Positions 38,009-48,050 are shown, counted from the first letter of the stretch. The stretch is 64,000 nucleotides of DNA from Candidatus Scybalocola faecigallinarum (GCA_018711005.1 DVIT01000002.1:1-64000); one strand, 5' to 3'. Numbers and translations are program-made. Notes: generated by a model not told the origin, from the letters alone.

Positions 38009-38836
38009 TTATTTCTCGTATAAGAAACGCTCCGGAAGTGTTACATTAAAGTCTTTGGCAAGATCTCTAAAGTTCTGAGGTGTAATGGTCTGGAGCTTGT
38101 CCGGACGCATGGAAAGCATCTTAACAAGGATCTCTGCAGATTTTTCCACTGTATGCATCAGACCGAAGGTCAGGTCAAAATCCTCTCCGGAGCAGAACAT
38201 GCCGTGATGCGCCCAAATGGCTACATCATACTTTTTCATCAGCTCACTGGTAGCTACAGCAATATCTCTGCCGCCGGGAACCATCCAGCCTACAACGCCA
38301 ATACCGTCCGGAAATACGACCGGACACTCTGTAGCCATTTCCCACAATTCGCGGGTAAATACTTCATCGGTTAAAGGCAGTACAAACGTAAGGGCGATCA
38401 CATTGGTCGTATGCGCATGGTAAATCACTCTGTGTTTCCCGCCGGAAGCCACCATCTTTACTTCATGGTTCATTAAATGGGACGGCAGCTCACTTGTAGG
38501 TCTCCCGCCGTTTACAAGTCCCCAGCAGATCCGATAATTCTCACCCTTGTCATCCAGCTCGATAATCGCTGTCGTATCTTCCGGATCCAGGATCACATTG
38601 CGGAAATACTTGCCGCTTCCTGTTACAAGGAAATACTCTCCGGCCAGCTTTGGAACAGATGTTCCGATAGGCTTCCACTCGCCGTCAGTCTTTAATTCCT
38701 CACGTACAGACTCAATCTCCTCTTTTTTAATACGGTATGTAAGATTACCGCCGTTTCTTTCGTGCCATCCCTGTTCCCAGCCGTCATTGGCCATGCGAAT
38801 AAATCCCTTTACAAATCCTGCCTCTAATACCTTCAT
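38009..38836 (-). CDS. rhaD: Rhamnulose-1-phosphate aldolase
   Basis: A 275-residue class II aldolase of the same length as E. coli RhaD (274). It splits L-rhamnulose-1-phosphate into DHAP and L-lactaldehyde. The active-site Glu is E116 in PTSELPSH and the zinc ligands are H140, H142 (YHAHTTN) and H211 (AHHGMF), aligning one residue off E. coli E117, H141, H143 and H212. N-terminal WHERNGGNLTYR and VTGSGKYFRN form the phosphate site. AAGGAG precedes the ATG. No rhamnose isomerase or kinase gene is adjacent, so it is an orphan; FucO at 14380 could take its lactaldehyde. Confidence 0.95.
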   Translation of the reverse strand: MKVLEAGFVKGFIRMANDGWEQGWHERNGGNLTYRIKKEEIESVREELKTDGEWKPIGTSVPKLAGEYFLVTGSGKYFRNVILDPEDTTAIIELDDKGENYRICWGLVNGGRPTSELPSHLMNHEVKMVASGGKHRVIYHAHTTNVIALTFVLPLTDEVFTRELWEMATECPVVFPDGIGVVGWMVPGGRDIAVATSELMKKYDVAIWAHHGMFCSGEDFDLTFGLMHTVEKSAEILVKMLSMRPDKLQTITPQNFRDLAKDFNVTLPERFLYEK

Positions 38837-38929
38837 AATAAAACTCCTTATCCGTGGATTTTGCGTCCTTCAGACACCGGCCAAAAGCGCCGCCGTCCTG
38901 AAAGGCTTTAAATTTTTCTTGCTGCTTAT

Positions 38930-39026
38930 ATTATAGTTAATGCAGCTGCAAAAAGAAAGAACATGATTCGCCAAAAAAAACGTCCTTATTTGCATATCCG
39001 CCTCATCTTCAGGGAAAGCGCTTTCT
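38930..39026 (-). promoter_or_regulatory. rhaD upstream region with cre-like site
   Basis: A TATAAT on the minus strand (38935-38930) has no good -35, which suggests an activator-dependent promoter. GGAAAGCGCTTTCT at 39013-39026 contains a perfect 12-bp palindrome and matches the CcpA cre consensus TGAAAGCGCTTTCA at 12 of 14 positions. It lies about 90 bases upstream of the predicted transcript start. Confidence 0.5.
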
Positions 39027-39057
39027 CTGCCGCTGACTCTTTATAAGGAAAATCCCT

Positions 39058-40572
39058 CTAAAGAATCGTATATCCGCCTTTATGTTTCTGCTTGGTCACA
39101 TACAATGCGTGATCTGCTCTTTTGTACAGACTGTCAAAGCTGTCGCCGTCCCATACAGCAGCGCCTACGCTGATACTTACATTGATCTGAGTATTTTCCC
39201 AGATAACAGGCTTCGCCGCTCCGGAAATTTTCTCAAGTTTTTTCTTAACTGCACCCATATTTTTCTTTAGAACAAAGACCACCATAAATTCGTCCCCGCC
39301 AATTCGGCCGATACCGTCGCCTTCCCGAAACCGGTCACGGAGCATCTGACCGACCTCTGCAAGAACCTTGTCGCCGCAGGGATGGCCGTAAGTATCATTC
39401 ACATATTTAAAATTGTCCACATCAAGGATCGCCATCACCATCATATCCTGAGACGTAAGGGCGCTCCTGCGGGCCAACATGTATTCCTCTATGGCCCCCC
39501 GGTTCATAAGACCTGTGAGAACGTCCGTTTTCGCACGGAATTTCAGCTGGCAGACCTCATTTTTATGCTTATTAATATCTGTCAGATATCCCACGCCGGA
39601 CTTGATATGGCCGTCGGAATCTTTCTGAAAAGCTAAATGAAGCAAATACCAGGAACATATGCCATTTTTATCGTGAAGGGAAATTTCTGTCTCCAGCTGG
39701 CCGCTTTCCTCCATGGCCTTCCGGATCCGGGCCAGAAGCTTATCTTTTTCTTTTTCGGACATAATAGTGCTGGTCTTCAGCCACTGAGAAAAGTCCGGGA
39801 TATATGCAGGATAATCAAAGTTCTGGGTCCAGCTTTCAGAGAACTCCACTGCACCTGTATCCACATTCCAGTCAAAAATAATATTATTGGTCTGGCGAAG
39901 GATATACCCGTACTTTTGCAGGGTCAGATTCAGTTTTTCCTTTTCCTCTGTAAGCTTTCCGTTAATCTTAATAATTTCCTGCTGGTTTAAAATATTGGAA
40001 ACCGTATAACGGGAGCGGGCATAACAGACTACAATGGCCACGCCCATGGATAAAACACAGTTCCACATATAGGAAAAATCCAACGCAAAGCTGGTCAGCC
40101 AATGAAAGATAATCGTACTCCCGATAAAATTAATTACAGCAAACCATGGAACTGTCTGGATACAGACCGCAGCTCCCAGCAAAGCTGTTATAAAAGTCCC
40201 GTTTGAAGCTTCCGGATTTCCGTAAATATCATAACAGTTAAGTCCGGCGCACCATAAGATCCAAAAGGTCATTGCCGCGCTTTGAAGCGCCCCCAGGAAC
40301 TTTGGCCGATGCTTTAACCAGGGGCTAAGTACAAGATATGCCCCGCAGCCTGCCAGCATCACACAATAAAAACTGAAATAGATCCGATTATTCACTGTAC
40401 CAAGGCCGGAATCTGATGTAAACAGAACTCTGTAAATATTAAACAACTGTGCAGCCATACAAAGTGTAGAAAGTATGACTAAAATCCTGTGATTAGAGCG
40501 CACTGTATGGGCCCAATATTCCTCACTTATATTCGAAGGGATTGTAAACACATCCCTGATCTGACGTATCAT
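39058..40572 (-). CDS. Membrane diguanylate cyclase with PAS domain
   Basis: A 504-residue c-di-GMP synthase. The N-terminal 195 residues are membrane-embedded (about six helices, for example ILVILSTLCMAAQLFNIYRV). A coiled linker (IIKINGKLTEEKEKLNLTLQ) leads to a PAS domain (about 220-335, NNIIFDWNVDTGAVEFSE). The C-terminal catalytic domain begins AKTDVLTGLMNRGAIEEYM and has the intact active-site loop RIGGDEFMVVF near residue 424, with no obvious upstream inhibitory RxxD. It should make c-di-GMP from GTP in response to a membrane or PAS signal. ATG 40572 has AGGGG at about 9 bases; nearby in-frame ATG/GTG codons are alternatives. Confidence 0.92.
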   Translation of the reverse strand: MIRQIRDVFTIPSNISEEYWAHTVRSNHRILVILSTLCMAAQLFNIYRVLFTSDSGLGTVNNRIYFSFYCVMLAGCGAYLVLSPWLKHRPKFLGALQSAAMTFWILWCAGLNCYDIYGNPEASNGTFITALLGAAVCIQTVPWFAVINFIGSTIIFHWLTSFALDFSYMWNCVLSMGVAIVVCYARSRYTVSNILNQQEIIKINGKLTEEKEKLNLTLQKYGYILRQTNNIIFDWNVDTGAVEFSESWTQNFDYPAYIPDFSQWLKTSTIMSEKEKDKLLARIRKAMEESGQLETEISLHDKNGICSWYLLHLAFQKDSDGHIKSGVGYLTDINKHKNEVCQLKFRAKTDVLTGLMNRGAIEEYMLARRSALTSQDMMVMAILDVDNFKYVNDTYGHPCGDKVLAEVGQMLRDRFREGDGIGRIGGDEFMVVFVLKKNMGAVKKKLEKISGAAKPVIWENTQINVSISVGAAVWDGDSFDSLYKRADHALYVTKQKHKGGYTIL

Positions 40573-40687
40573 GATCATCACCCCTGATGTTACTATCCCA
40601 TTTATATCACATTTTTTCTAAAATGACAAGAAATTCATAAAAATCCTTCCATATTGATCCTGGTTTTCAGTAAAATTGCTGCTATTT

Positions 40688-41881
40688 TTACGGTTCAAAG
40701 GAAACATGGATCTTACAGATTTCCGCCCTTGTCCCTACACGCATATTAGGGCCAAAAAGCCCAACGCCGGAAGTGACTATACTATGCATCTGGTCTTTCT
40801 TCAAATAACCGCAGGGATTCTCCCACAAAAATTTCATTAAAATATTTGCCGGGAACATCTGGCCGTCATGGGTATGTCCGGCCAGATCCAGATCCACCCC
40901 TGCCGCAGCCAGCTCATCCAGTTCCCTTGGCTCATGGTCGATCACAATTATGGGTTTTGTCGGATCCATAGACTTTGTGATCTGCTCCGGAGTCATACGC
41001 TCCTGAATCCCACGGCCCGGGCGTTCCTTATCGGCCCTGCCAAATAAATAAACACTGTCCTGGATCAAGATGCCTTCATCCTGAAGCAAAGTAATGCCTG
41101 CTGTTTCCAAAAAAGCATCCATTCTTGGGTCGCTTTCCTTCTTTTTATCACTGGGGAAAGTAAATCCGGCCAGGATAGGCTCATCCACATCATGGTTGCC
41201 ATAGCATGCGTAAACGCCGTAAGTGCTTTGGATCCCTTGTAATATTTCAGCCAGCCGCCGGGGATCTTCCAGGGCATCAAAATTGTTGTCAAAAATATCT
41301 CCTGCAATCACAACAAGATCCGGATCCTGGGCATTGATCTTTTCCACCATCTGCTCCATCTGTGAACAGCCTATATTGTAGCCCAGATGAAGGTCTGCCG
41401 CCAGGACAATATTTAACTCATCCAGATTTCCCCCATCTTTATGGATCACAACATCATATTGTGTTACCCGGATCACCCTGGCGTTTATATATCCCCAGAC
41501 GGAGATCAGCCCGATAACACAAAGACATACTGCGCCTGCCCGGACAAAACTTTTTCGGCTTTTAACCCACCGGGGATCCACCCGTTTCATATGACCCAGG
41601 ATCAGACGGATAATGTCTGCGGTTATAAGAACCAGCAAAATATAGGCCAATGCTCCAAACCAAAGATTGGCTGCCTGATTCACCCACCGTCCCGCCGGGC
41701 CGGAGCCTAAAAGAAATCCGGCAGGAATAGACAGCGCGCACAGCGTATATAAAATAATGACCACTGCCCGGCACCCCCTTTTTTTAAAGATACCGTGGCA
41801 GGCGCTAAGCCATAAGATCAGCCAGCGTATTATGTAAATACATGCTAAAATATATAAAGGCGCTAAATAAACCGCCAACAT
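40688..41881 (-). CDS. Membrane-anchored calcineurin-like metallophosphoesterase
   Basis: A 397-residue protein. The first 140 residues hold four or five hydrophobic segments (YLAPLYILACIYIIRWLILW first). The cytoplasmic or extracellular catalytic domain follows with the dinuclear metal motifs: AADLHLGYN, VIAGDIFDNN, CYGNHDVDE, IDHEP and GHTHDGQMF (about 335-343). It resembles YkuE/YaeI-type phosphoesterases; the substrate is unknown (lipid phosphates are one possibility). GAAAGGG precedes the ATG. It starts 14 bases after the DUF975-CmpB gene stop, so the two are probably cotranscribed. Confidence 0.88.
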   Translation of the reverse strand: MLAVYLAPLYILACIYIIRWLILWLSACHGIFKKRGCRAVVIILYTLCALSIPAGFLLGSGPAGRWVNQAANLWFGALAYILLVLITADIIRLILGHMKRVDPRWVKSRKSFVRAGAVCLCVIGLISVWGYINARVIRVTQYDVVIHKDGGNLDELNIVLAADLHLGYNIGCSQMEQMVEKINAQDPDLVVIAGDIFDNNFDALEDPRRLAEILQGIQSTYGVYACYGNHDVDEPILAGFTFPSDKKKESDPRMDAFLETAGITLLQDEGILIQDSVYLFGRADKERPGRGIQERMTPEQITKSMDPTKPIIVIDHEPRELDELAAAGVDLDLAGHTHDGQMFPANILMKFLWENPCGYLKKDQMHSIVTSGVGLFGPNMRVGTRAEICKIHVSFEP

Positions 41882-41895
41882 GATTCATCACCCTT

Positions 41896-43695
41896 TCATT
41901 GAGATTCACGGGCCGGCGCGGTTACGCCTTTCCCCGTATTGGGAACCGCTGCGGAAAATGCCAAATCCCCCAGAAACAGACAAAGCAGGAGCAGGCATAC
42001 AGGCACAAGAATCTTACGGCTTAAGCGCCGCAAAAGGCTGTCCAGCAGCGGCGCCAGTACATAAACAATGATCATTCCACCAATACCGAAGATCAGCAGT
42101 CCTTCCGCGCAGATCCTTCCGTTAAGGTTCAGAAAATACCCTGTATAGTCCCACCACCGTTTTCCTCCGGTAACTGCTTCCAGCACCCATGAGGTCATAT
42201 ATTCCACAACCCCGCATAAAACCATGATAGCCAGGAACTGACGCACCGGATGGCTGCGCAGCCGCTTTAAAAGGATCAGGATAAGAAGACCTCCGCTGCC
42301 GTATATAGGCAGCCATGGGCCATGAAGCACCCCGCGGTTTACAAATTCTCCGTGATTGACCATATGAAGGCACACTTCCCACAGCCATCCAAAACCGGAG
42401 AAAATAAAAAACATAAGGACCAGAGATAATACTGAATAATTGCGCATATAGCGCAGCGGTTCGATACGGATAAACCGCCGCTCGGTCAGGGGCGAAAGCC
42501 GGGACGGATAAACCTCTCCTCCAGCAGCCTCTTTCAGTGAAGCAATGCCTAAAAGCCTGGCCTGTCCTTCTTCATAGTCCCGTTCACGCTTAGTATATGT
42601 CAGCAGGATTCCGAACCAGCGCATAAGAAATCCCCGGAACCCGGTCAGCTCCTCCAGATTTTCCACAGGTGTCTCAAGAACCTTAAGAACATCCCCATAG
42701 GCTGCATTAAGGGTTTTTTTATCTGCCGGGACATATAAATACACATCATTAAGCTTATATGCATTTTCAATTTCCTGCTCCTGTGCCAGTGTCCGCAGCT
42801 GCACATAATACTCGCAAAACGAGGCCACCTTGTAGGGACTTGTGAATAAAATATCTGTAAGCCCTACAGTCACCAGGCCAAGAAGATCCCATCCCAAAAA
42901 TGACAGTTCAAAAACGAAGCACTGCCATTTATGTCCTTTCATCATTTGTCTGGATAGGGTTATAGCTTCCAGTGTTCCTATATCGGGATTCTCAGCCAGG
43001 ATATAGGGTACGAGGTAATAAGAATAAAATTTCACAAAAATACCGGCAATGGTCAGTGTCCATAAAATCTCAAATACACTGACCACACACATGGTCCAGC
43101 AGGTTTTCAGCCACCGCCGCACGCCAAGCAAAAACAAAAAACGCCGTATGGGCAGCTTTTCATAGCAGCGTCCCTCCAGAAACATGCGCCTGGAAATGAC
43201 AATATACATATTTTGCAGAAAAAACCACATCATCAGGGGCATAAGAAAACTTAAGACAATGAAAATATTCATCGTTATATCTGCCGATCCCAGCATGGAA
43301 TTAATTGCCGCGATCATTGTCACAAAAATAGATCCGGAAGTCACATCATTAATCAGCCCTGCCAGCACACCCCTGGATCTGCCAAATGCCGGATGGTCAT
43401 CCCGGGACTGATCAATAGCCTGCTGACGTATCTTTTCAGACAGTTCCCGGCCTTCGCCCACTTCTCCGGAAAGGGCTTTTTCAATCACATCTGACAGGCC
43501 CTGATGGACGACCAGGCCCCCAACATTGACTGTATAATAATCATCAAAAGGATTTCTGTTGATTCCAAGGCGGCTGATGGATGTAGAAAATTCGCTTCCC
43601 AGATAAGCGCTGATCAGACAGACTGCCGCAAAAATGAAATAATGCTTTTTCAGGCTGGCCAAGGCCCGCCCCTTCATCTCCCTGCGTGTATCCAT
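41896..43695 (-). CDS. DUF975 and CmpB-type (ABC type IV) fusion membrane protein
   Basis: A 599-residue polytopic protein. Residues up to about 300 look like DUF975: an N-terminal helix (LKKHYFIFAAVCLISAYLGS), a long soluble loop and several membrane helices. A soluble linker covers about 300-430. The last 170 residues match the putative ABC-transporter type IV/CmpB family (FSGFGWLWEVCLHMVNHGEF, NRGVLHGPWLPIYGSGG, WDYTGYFLNLNGRICAEGLL). These two families are normally separate proteins, so this is a natural fusion. The start at 43695 is preferred over ATG 43707, which abuts its purine run. Cotranscribed with the metallophosphoesterase gene. Function unknown; envelope role likely. Confidence 0.8.
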   Translation of the reverse strand: MDTRREMKGRALASLKKHYFIFAAVCLISAYLGSEFSTSISRLGINRNPFDDYYTVNVGGLVVHQGLSDVIEKALSGEVGEGRELSEKIRQQAIDQSRDDHPAFGRSRGVLAGLINDVTSGSIFVTMIAAINSMLGSADITMNIFIVLSFLMPLMMWFFLQNMYIVISRRMFLEGRCYEKLPIRRFLFLLGVRRWLKTCWTMCVVSVFEILWTLTIAGIFVKFYSYYLVPYILAENPDIGTLEAITLSRQMMKGHKWQCFVFELSFLGWDLLGLVTVGLTDILFTSPYKVASFCEYYVQLRTLAQEQEIENAYKLNDVYLYVPADKKTLNAAYGDVLKVLETPVENLEELTGFRGFLMRWFGILLTYTKRERDYEEGQARLLGIASLKEAAGGEVYPSRLSPLTERRFIRIEPLRYMRNYSVLSLVLMFFIFSGFGWLWEVCLHMVNHGEFVNRGVLHGPWLPIYGSGGLLILILLKRLRSHPVRQFLAIMVLCGVVEYMTSWVLEAVTGGKRWWDYTGYFLNLNGRICAEGLLIFGIGGMIIVYVLAPLLDSLLRRLSRKILVPVCLLLLCLFLGDLAFSAAVPNTGKGVTAPARESQ

Positions 43696-43821
43696 AATCC
43701 CTCTCATTCCTCTTTCGTTAATTTGTCCATCATCATCATACCATTTTGTTTTCTCTAGTCAATACAGGAAAATAAATCTTAAACAAAACTTAGAATAAAA
43801 TAAAAAAATTATTAATCAATT

Positions 43822-44413
43822 CCTGTGCCTGCGGGAGCTAAGTTTTGTCCGGAATGCGGCACACCAAGAAGCTGATCGGCGGCTATACCCCTTCCAGGCG
43901 CCTTGGCCGCGGAAAGTACGGTGTCTGTTACCTTGCAGCAGACAGCCAGGGGCAGGATATTTTTTTGTTCTGGAATATAAAAAAGGGTATACCCTGGAGC
44001 AGCTGCTTTTTAAACAGCATCACAAAGTCAGTACCCGGGAATTTTTTTGCATCGGATCCCAGCTTGCCGGGATCCTTGCTTATATCCACAGTAGAAGTGT
44101 CGTCCACGGGGATCTGCGGCTGTCAAACGTTTTATATGACGGACACTCTGTTTCCCTTATTGATTTCGGGCTTTCACGGTACGAAGGAACGGAGGGGCTG
44201 AAATTTGATCTGGACTATGCCTGCTTTGGAAATATCCTTTTGTACCTGCTTTATTCCAATTACCCGAAAAAAGGCAAAAGCGCCTGGTATGATGAGCTTC
44301 CCCTCACTCGTGCCCAAAAAGAGTATCTCATGCGGCTTTTAAGGCTCATGCCCCCCTTTTTATCCATCACAGACGCTGAGAAAGAATTTTGCCGCATATG
44401 GTCTCCGGATTAA
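43822..44413 (+). pseudogene. Frameshifted zinc-ribbon Ser/Thr kinase-like gene
   Basis: Three frames together spell one protein. Frame A (43822-43875) ends a zinc ribbon, PVPAGAKFCPECGTPR. Frame B (from about 43866) reads LIGGYTPSRRLGRGKYGVCY, a kinase glycine loop. Frame C (43985-44413) carries the rest: YTLEQLLFKQHHKV, AYIHSRSVVHGDLRLSNVLY (catalytic loop with HGD in place of HRD), VSLIDFGLSRYEG (DFG) and a helical tail to a TAA at 44411. The first half of the zinc ribbon, the start codon and the VAIK lysine region are missing. Two frameshifts and 5' loss make it a pseudogene. A sequencing error cannot fix the missing start. Confidence 0.78.
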
Positions 44414-44444
44414 GGACTGTCCGCCGGGAGATGGAATACGTGTT

Positions 44445-44912
44445 TTACGCTCCCATTTCCCGGATCACATTAACCATTTCAATAGCTCCAAGGGCACACT
44501 CATAGCCTTTATTTCCGGCTTTTGACCCGGCACGTTCAATGGCCTGCTCAATATTGTCGGTTGTCAAAACCCCAAACATGACAGGAACACCTGATTTAAG
44601 GGATACGGAAGCAATCCCTTTGGATACTTCACTGCACACATAATCATAGTGGCTGGTGCTTCCCCGGATCACTGCCCCCAGGCAGATCACAGCATCATAT
44701 TTGCCGCTTTCTGCCATTTTGGAAGCAATAAGGGGGATCTCAAAGGCCCCCGGCACCCAGGCCACCTGAATGTCATCCTGAGCCACATTATGACGCACAA
44801 GGCCGTCAATGGCGCCGCTTAACAGCTTTGATGTAATAAACTCGTTAAAACGGGCAGCAACGATCCCTACCCTGATCTTTTCTGATACTAATTTTCCTTC
44901 AAATGTTTTCAT
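44445..44912 (-). CDS. ribH: 6,7-dimethyl-8-ribityllumazine synthase
   Basis: A 155-residue enzyme that condenses 5-amino-6-ribitylaminouracil with 3,4-dihydroxybutanone-4-phosphate, the penultimate step of riboflavin synthesis; it forms 60-mer or pentamer shells. Landmarks: [36 protein letters not shown] (substrate loop), [19 protein letters not shown] (with the catalytic His in TSHYDYV) and [20 protein letters not shown]. Length and motifs are standard. GGAAAGGCGG precedes the ATG. Last gene of the rib operon, 53 bases after ribBA. Confidence 0.97.
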   Translation of the reverse strand: MKTFEGKLVSEKIRVGIVAARFNEFITSKLLSGAIDGLVRHNVAQDDIQVAWVPGAFEIPLIASKMAESGKYDAVICLGAVIRGSTSHYDYVCSEVSKGIASVSLKSGVPVMFGVLTTDNIEQAIERAGSKAGNKGYECALGAIEMVNVIREMGA

Positions 44913-44965
44913 TTTACTTCCGCCTTTCCCTGATCTTTCCGGCAGCTGATCGCCGCCCGGTTTTC

Positions 44966-46165
44966 TTAATAATTTAATAAGTGTCCCATTTTTGTCTGCT
45001 TTGTTTTTAAGTAAAACAGATCCTTGCTGGTGGCTTCCATCTGGATGGGTACCCGCTGTAAAATTTCCATGCCGTAATCTTTCAGCTGATAAATTTTATC
45101 CGGATTATTGGTCAAAAGACGCATGGTCTTTACTCCCAGGTCTTTAAGGATCTGGGCGCCAATGAAGTATTCCCGAAGATCGCCCGGAAAACCAAGGGCC
45201 AGATTGGCCTCCAGTGTATCCATTCCCTGATCCTGCAAAGCATAGGCCCTAAGCTTATTGATCAGGCCGATGCCCCGCCCTTCCTGGCGCATATATAAAA
45301 GGATGCCCCGGCCTTCTCTGGCAATCTGGGTCATGGCAGCGGCAAATTGCTGGCCACAGTCACACCTTAGGGAGCCAAAAGCGTCCCCGGTAAGGCACTC
45401 GGAATGGACGCGGCACAAAATATTTTCACCGCTGCCAATATCCCCTTTAACGAGGGCCACATGGTGTTCCCCGTTAAGCCGGTTCACATAGCCATATGCC
45501 ATAAAATCCCCGTATTTTGTAGGCATTTGGGCGCAGGCCACCTGGTCCACCAGCTTTTCATACTTTCTCCGGTAATCCTGCAGCGCCTTAATGGTAATAA
45601 ATTTAAGTCCCATGGACTGGCTTAAACGTATCAGCTCCGGTGTACGCATCATCGTTCCGTCATCGCTCATGACCTCACAGCAAAGACCGCATTCCTTAAG
45701 CCCTGCCAGACGCATCAGATCCACTGTGGCTTCCGTATGGCCGCTGCGCTCCAGTACACCGTTCTTTTTTGCAATCAGGGGAAACATATGTCCCGGCCTG
45801 CGAAAATCCTCCGGCTTTGCATCCTCTGCCACACACCGGCGTGCGGTCATGCCCCGCTCCAGGGCAGATATGCCGGTTGTCGTCCCCACATAGTCCACAG
45901 AAACAGTAAATGCCGTTTCATGATTATCCATGTTTTTTTCTACCATGGGATGAAACTCCAATTTTTCAGCCAGTTCCCGGCTCATGGGCATGCAGATCAG
46001 CCCCCTGGCATATTTGGCCATTAAATTAACATTTTCCGTTGTAGCCGCCTGGGCTGAACAAATAAAGTCGCCTTCATTTTCCCGGTCCTCATCATCGGTT
46101 ACCAGGATCACCTCGCCCCTTCTCAGGGCTTCCAAAGCATCCTCCACTTTATCGTATTGAAACAT
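44966..46165 (-). CDS. ribBA: Bifunctional DHBP synthase / GTP cyclohydrolase II
   Basis: A 399-residue two-domain enzyme. The N-terminal RibB domain makes 3,4-dihydroxy-2-butanone-4-phosphate from ribulose-5-phosphate ([13 protein letters not shown] acidic loop near 22-34; [12 protein letters not shown] near 121). The C-terminal RibA domain opens GTP (zinc site in [20 protein letters not shown], and [20 protein letters not shown]). Both active sites look complete. AGGAGGAAAAAGG precedes the ATG. It lies 20 bases from ribE and draws its substrate ribulose-5-phosphate from the pool that rpe at 54478 also serves. Confidence 0.97.
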   Translation of the reverse strand: MFQYDKVEDALEALRRGEVILVTDDEDRENEGDFICSAQAATTENVNLMAKYARGLICMPMSRELAEKLEFHPMVEKNMDNHETAFTVSVDYVGTTTGISALERGMTARRCVAEDAKPEDFRRPGHMFPLIAKKNGVLERSGHTEATVDLMRLAGLKECGLCCEVMSDDGTMMRTPELIRLSQSMGLKFITIKALQDYRRKYEKLVDQVACAQMPTKYGDFMAYGYVNRLNGEHHVALVKGDIGSGENILCRVHSECLTGDAFGSLRCDCGQQFAAAMTQIAREGRGILLYMRQEGRGIGLINKLRAYALQDQGMDTLEANLALGFPGDLREYFIGAQILKDLGVKTMRLLTNNPDKIYQLKDYGMEILQRVPIQMEATSKDLFYLKTKQTKMGHLLNY

Positions 46166-46185
46166 TCCTTTTTCCTCCTGACATT

Positions 46186-46851
46186 TTATAAAAATCCATA
46201 CATGGCCAGCTTCCCGGCCGTCAGCCCCTGCCCGCCGCCGTCACTGTCCGGGCTGTGCTGCGCCGGCTTTTCCAAAAGCTTTTCCACATATTTTCCAATC
46301 ACATCATTTTCAATATTGACCAGGGCCCCGGGACGTTTGCGGGAAAGGGCGGTCACCTGGAATGTGTGGGGGATCACAGACACACGAAATTCCCCTTCTT
46401 TAACATCTGCCACAGTCAGGCTTATCCCGTCTAAGGCTACCGAGCCTTTTTCTACAATATAGCGCATCAGCTTTGGCGCCGCGCCAATGGTCAGCCATAC
46501 GGCAATATCATCCTGACGCATTTTAAGGATCGTCCCCATGCCGTCAATATGCCCGGACACAATATGGCCGCCAAATCGTCCCCCTAAGGCCATGGCCCGC
46601 TCCAGGTTCACCCTTTGGCCAGGACGTATATATTTCAAGGATGACCGGTCCAGAGTTTCGTGCATCACATGGGCAAAAAAACCGTCTGCCTTTAGCTCAG
46701 TTACTGTCAGGCATACGCCATTGACGGCAATACTGTCCCCGGGCCTGGTCCCCTCAAGAACACGGGACGCCCCTATGTGAAGAAGGCAGGAGTCAGGGCC
46801 TCTTTGTATTCCCCGGATCTGTCCGGTTTCTTCTATGATTCCGGTAAACAC
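46186..46851 (-). CDS. ribE: Riboflavin synthase, alpha chain
   Basis: A 221-residue trimeric enzyme that dismutates two lumazines into riboflavin. Two lumazine-binding repeats are visible: repeat one with [12 protein letters not shown] and [17 protein letters not shown], repeat two with [18 protein letters not shown] and [20 protein letters not shown]. The GTG at 46851 gives the canonical start MFTGIIEE, with GCGAGGTG just upstream; another GTG at 46857 is possible. The start lies 19 bases inside the end of ribD, so translation is coupled. Confidence 0.95.
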   Translation of the reverse strand: MFTGIIEETGQIRGIQRGPDSCLLHIGASRVLEGTRPGDSIAVNGVCLTVTELKADGFFAHVMHETLDRSSLKYIRPGQRVNLERAMALGGRFGGHIVSGHIDGMGTILKMRQDDIAVWLTIGAAPKLMRYIVEKGSVALDGISLTVADVKEGEFRVSVIPHTFQVTALSRKRPGALVNIENDVIGKYVEKLLEKPAQHSPDSDGGGQGLTAGKLAMYGFL

Positions 46852-47942
46852 GGGCACACCTCGCTTTCTATGAAAAAATCATCTCCCAGGCGGCACATTT
46901 TCACCGGCTTCAGCAAAAACGCCCCATCCGGCAGCGCCACGCCCGTTCCGCCCACAGCGCCGGGAGCTGCTGTTCCGCCAAAGATCTTTGGGGCAATGTA
47001 TGCCTGAACTCTGGAAACAATCCCGGCATTTAAAGCAGCCCAGGCCAGCGTGGGGCCGCCTTCCAGTAAAATACTGTCAATCCCCATGGTTCCCAGCTGA
47101 TCCATCAGCGCTTTCAGATCCACACATCCATTGTCCGACGGAGGAATGAAAAGAATCTTGCAGCCCATGGCTTCATAGGCTCTGTACCGGGAAGTATCCT
47201 TACAGCATGTGGCGATGAGCGTCAGGATCTTATCTGCTGTTTTTATGACCTTTGCTTCCGGAGAAATATTTAATCCCGAATCACAAAGAATCCGCCTTGG
47301 ATTTCTCCCCTGGGGGATTCTGCATGTGAGCATGGGATCATCTGCGGCTACTGTTCCCCGTCCTGCCATAATGGCAGAAAAAAGGTTCCGGTCTGCATGA
47401 ACCTGGCGGCGGGCTGCTTCCCCGGTGATCCAACGGGACTTTCCCGTACGCGTGGCAATACGGCCGTCCATGGTCATGGCATACTTTAAAACAACAAACG
47501 GCCTGCCGGTTGTTATGTAATGAAAAAAAATACGGTTTTGTTCACGGCATTCGTCTTCCAGCACCCCGGTCACCACCCGGATCCCATGGTCTCTAAAAAC
47601 CTTTATTCCCTTTCCCGCCACCAGAGGATTGGGATCCATTGCTCCCACAACAACTTTCCTTATTCCCTTGTCTATAATGACCTGGGTACATGGCGGCGTT
47701 TTTCCGTAATGACAGCACGGTTCCAATGTGACGTAAAGCACTGCTCCGTCCATATCCTGCGTACAATTTAAAAGACACTCACGTTCTGCATGAGGCCCTC
47801 CATACTTTTTGTGATAGCCTTCACTAATGATCCGCCCATCTTTAACAAGCACGGCCCCTACCATGGGATTAGGGCTGACGCGGCCTGCACCCTTTTGGGC
47901 CAATGTAAGGGCTCTTGCCATAAAATAAGCATCATCCTTCAA
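46833..47942 (-). CDS. ribD: Bifunctional riboflavin deaminase/reductase
   Basis: A 369-residue enzyme performing the second and third pathway steps. The N-terminal deaminase carries the zinc site HAERECLLN and LEPCCHYGKTPPCTQVII (about 75-85); NPMVGAVLVKDGRIISEGYH is also typical. The reductase domain follows (YAMTMDGRIATRTGKSRWIT, then LLEGGPTLAWAALNAGI). The start is TTG at 47942, supported by AAGGAGG nine bases upstream; no ATG or GTG fits. First gene of the rib operon, about 290 bases downstream of the FMN riboswitch and after two terminators. Confidence 0.96.
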   Translation of the reverse strand: MKDDAYFMARALTLAQKGAGRVSPNPMVGAVLVKDGRIISEGYHKKYGGPHAERECLLNCTQDMDGAVLYVTLEPCCHYGKTPPCTQVIIDKGIRKVVVGAMDPNPLVAGKGIKVFRDHGIRVVTGVLEDECREQNRIFFHYITTGRPFVVLKYAMTMDGRIATRTGKSRWITGEAARRQVHADRNLFSAIMAGRGTVAADDPMLTCRIPQGRNPRRILCDSGLNISPEAKVIKTADKILTLIATCCKDTSRYRAYEAMGCKILFIPPSDNGCVDLKALMDQLGTMGIDSILLEGGPTLAWAALNAGIVSRVQAYIAPKIFGGTAAPGAVGGTGVALPDGAFLLKPVKMCRLGDDFFIESEVCPCLPES

Positions 47943-48050
47943 TTTTTACTGCCTCCTTATATTTTTTAGTCCGTCACAACATCCCGGCCCTTTTAAAAAC
48001 CGGATATCTCTTGTTCCGGCAGCGGTTTTTATCCCGCTGCCATACAAAAT

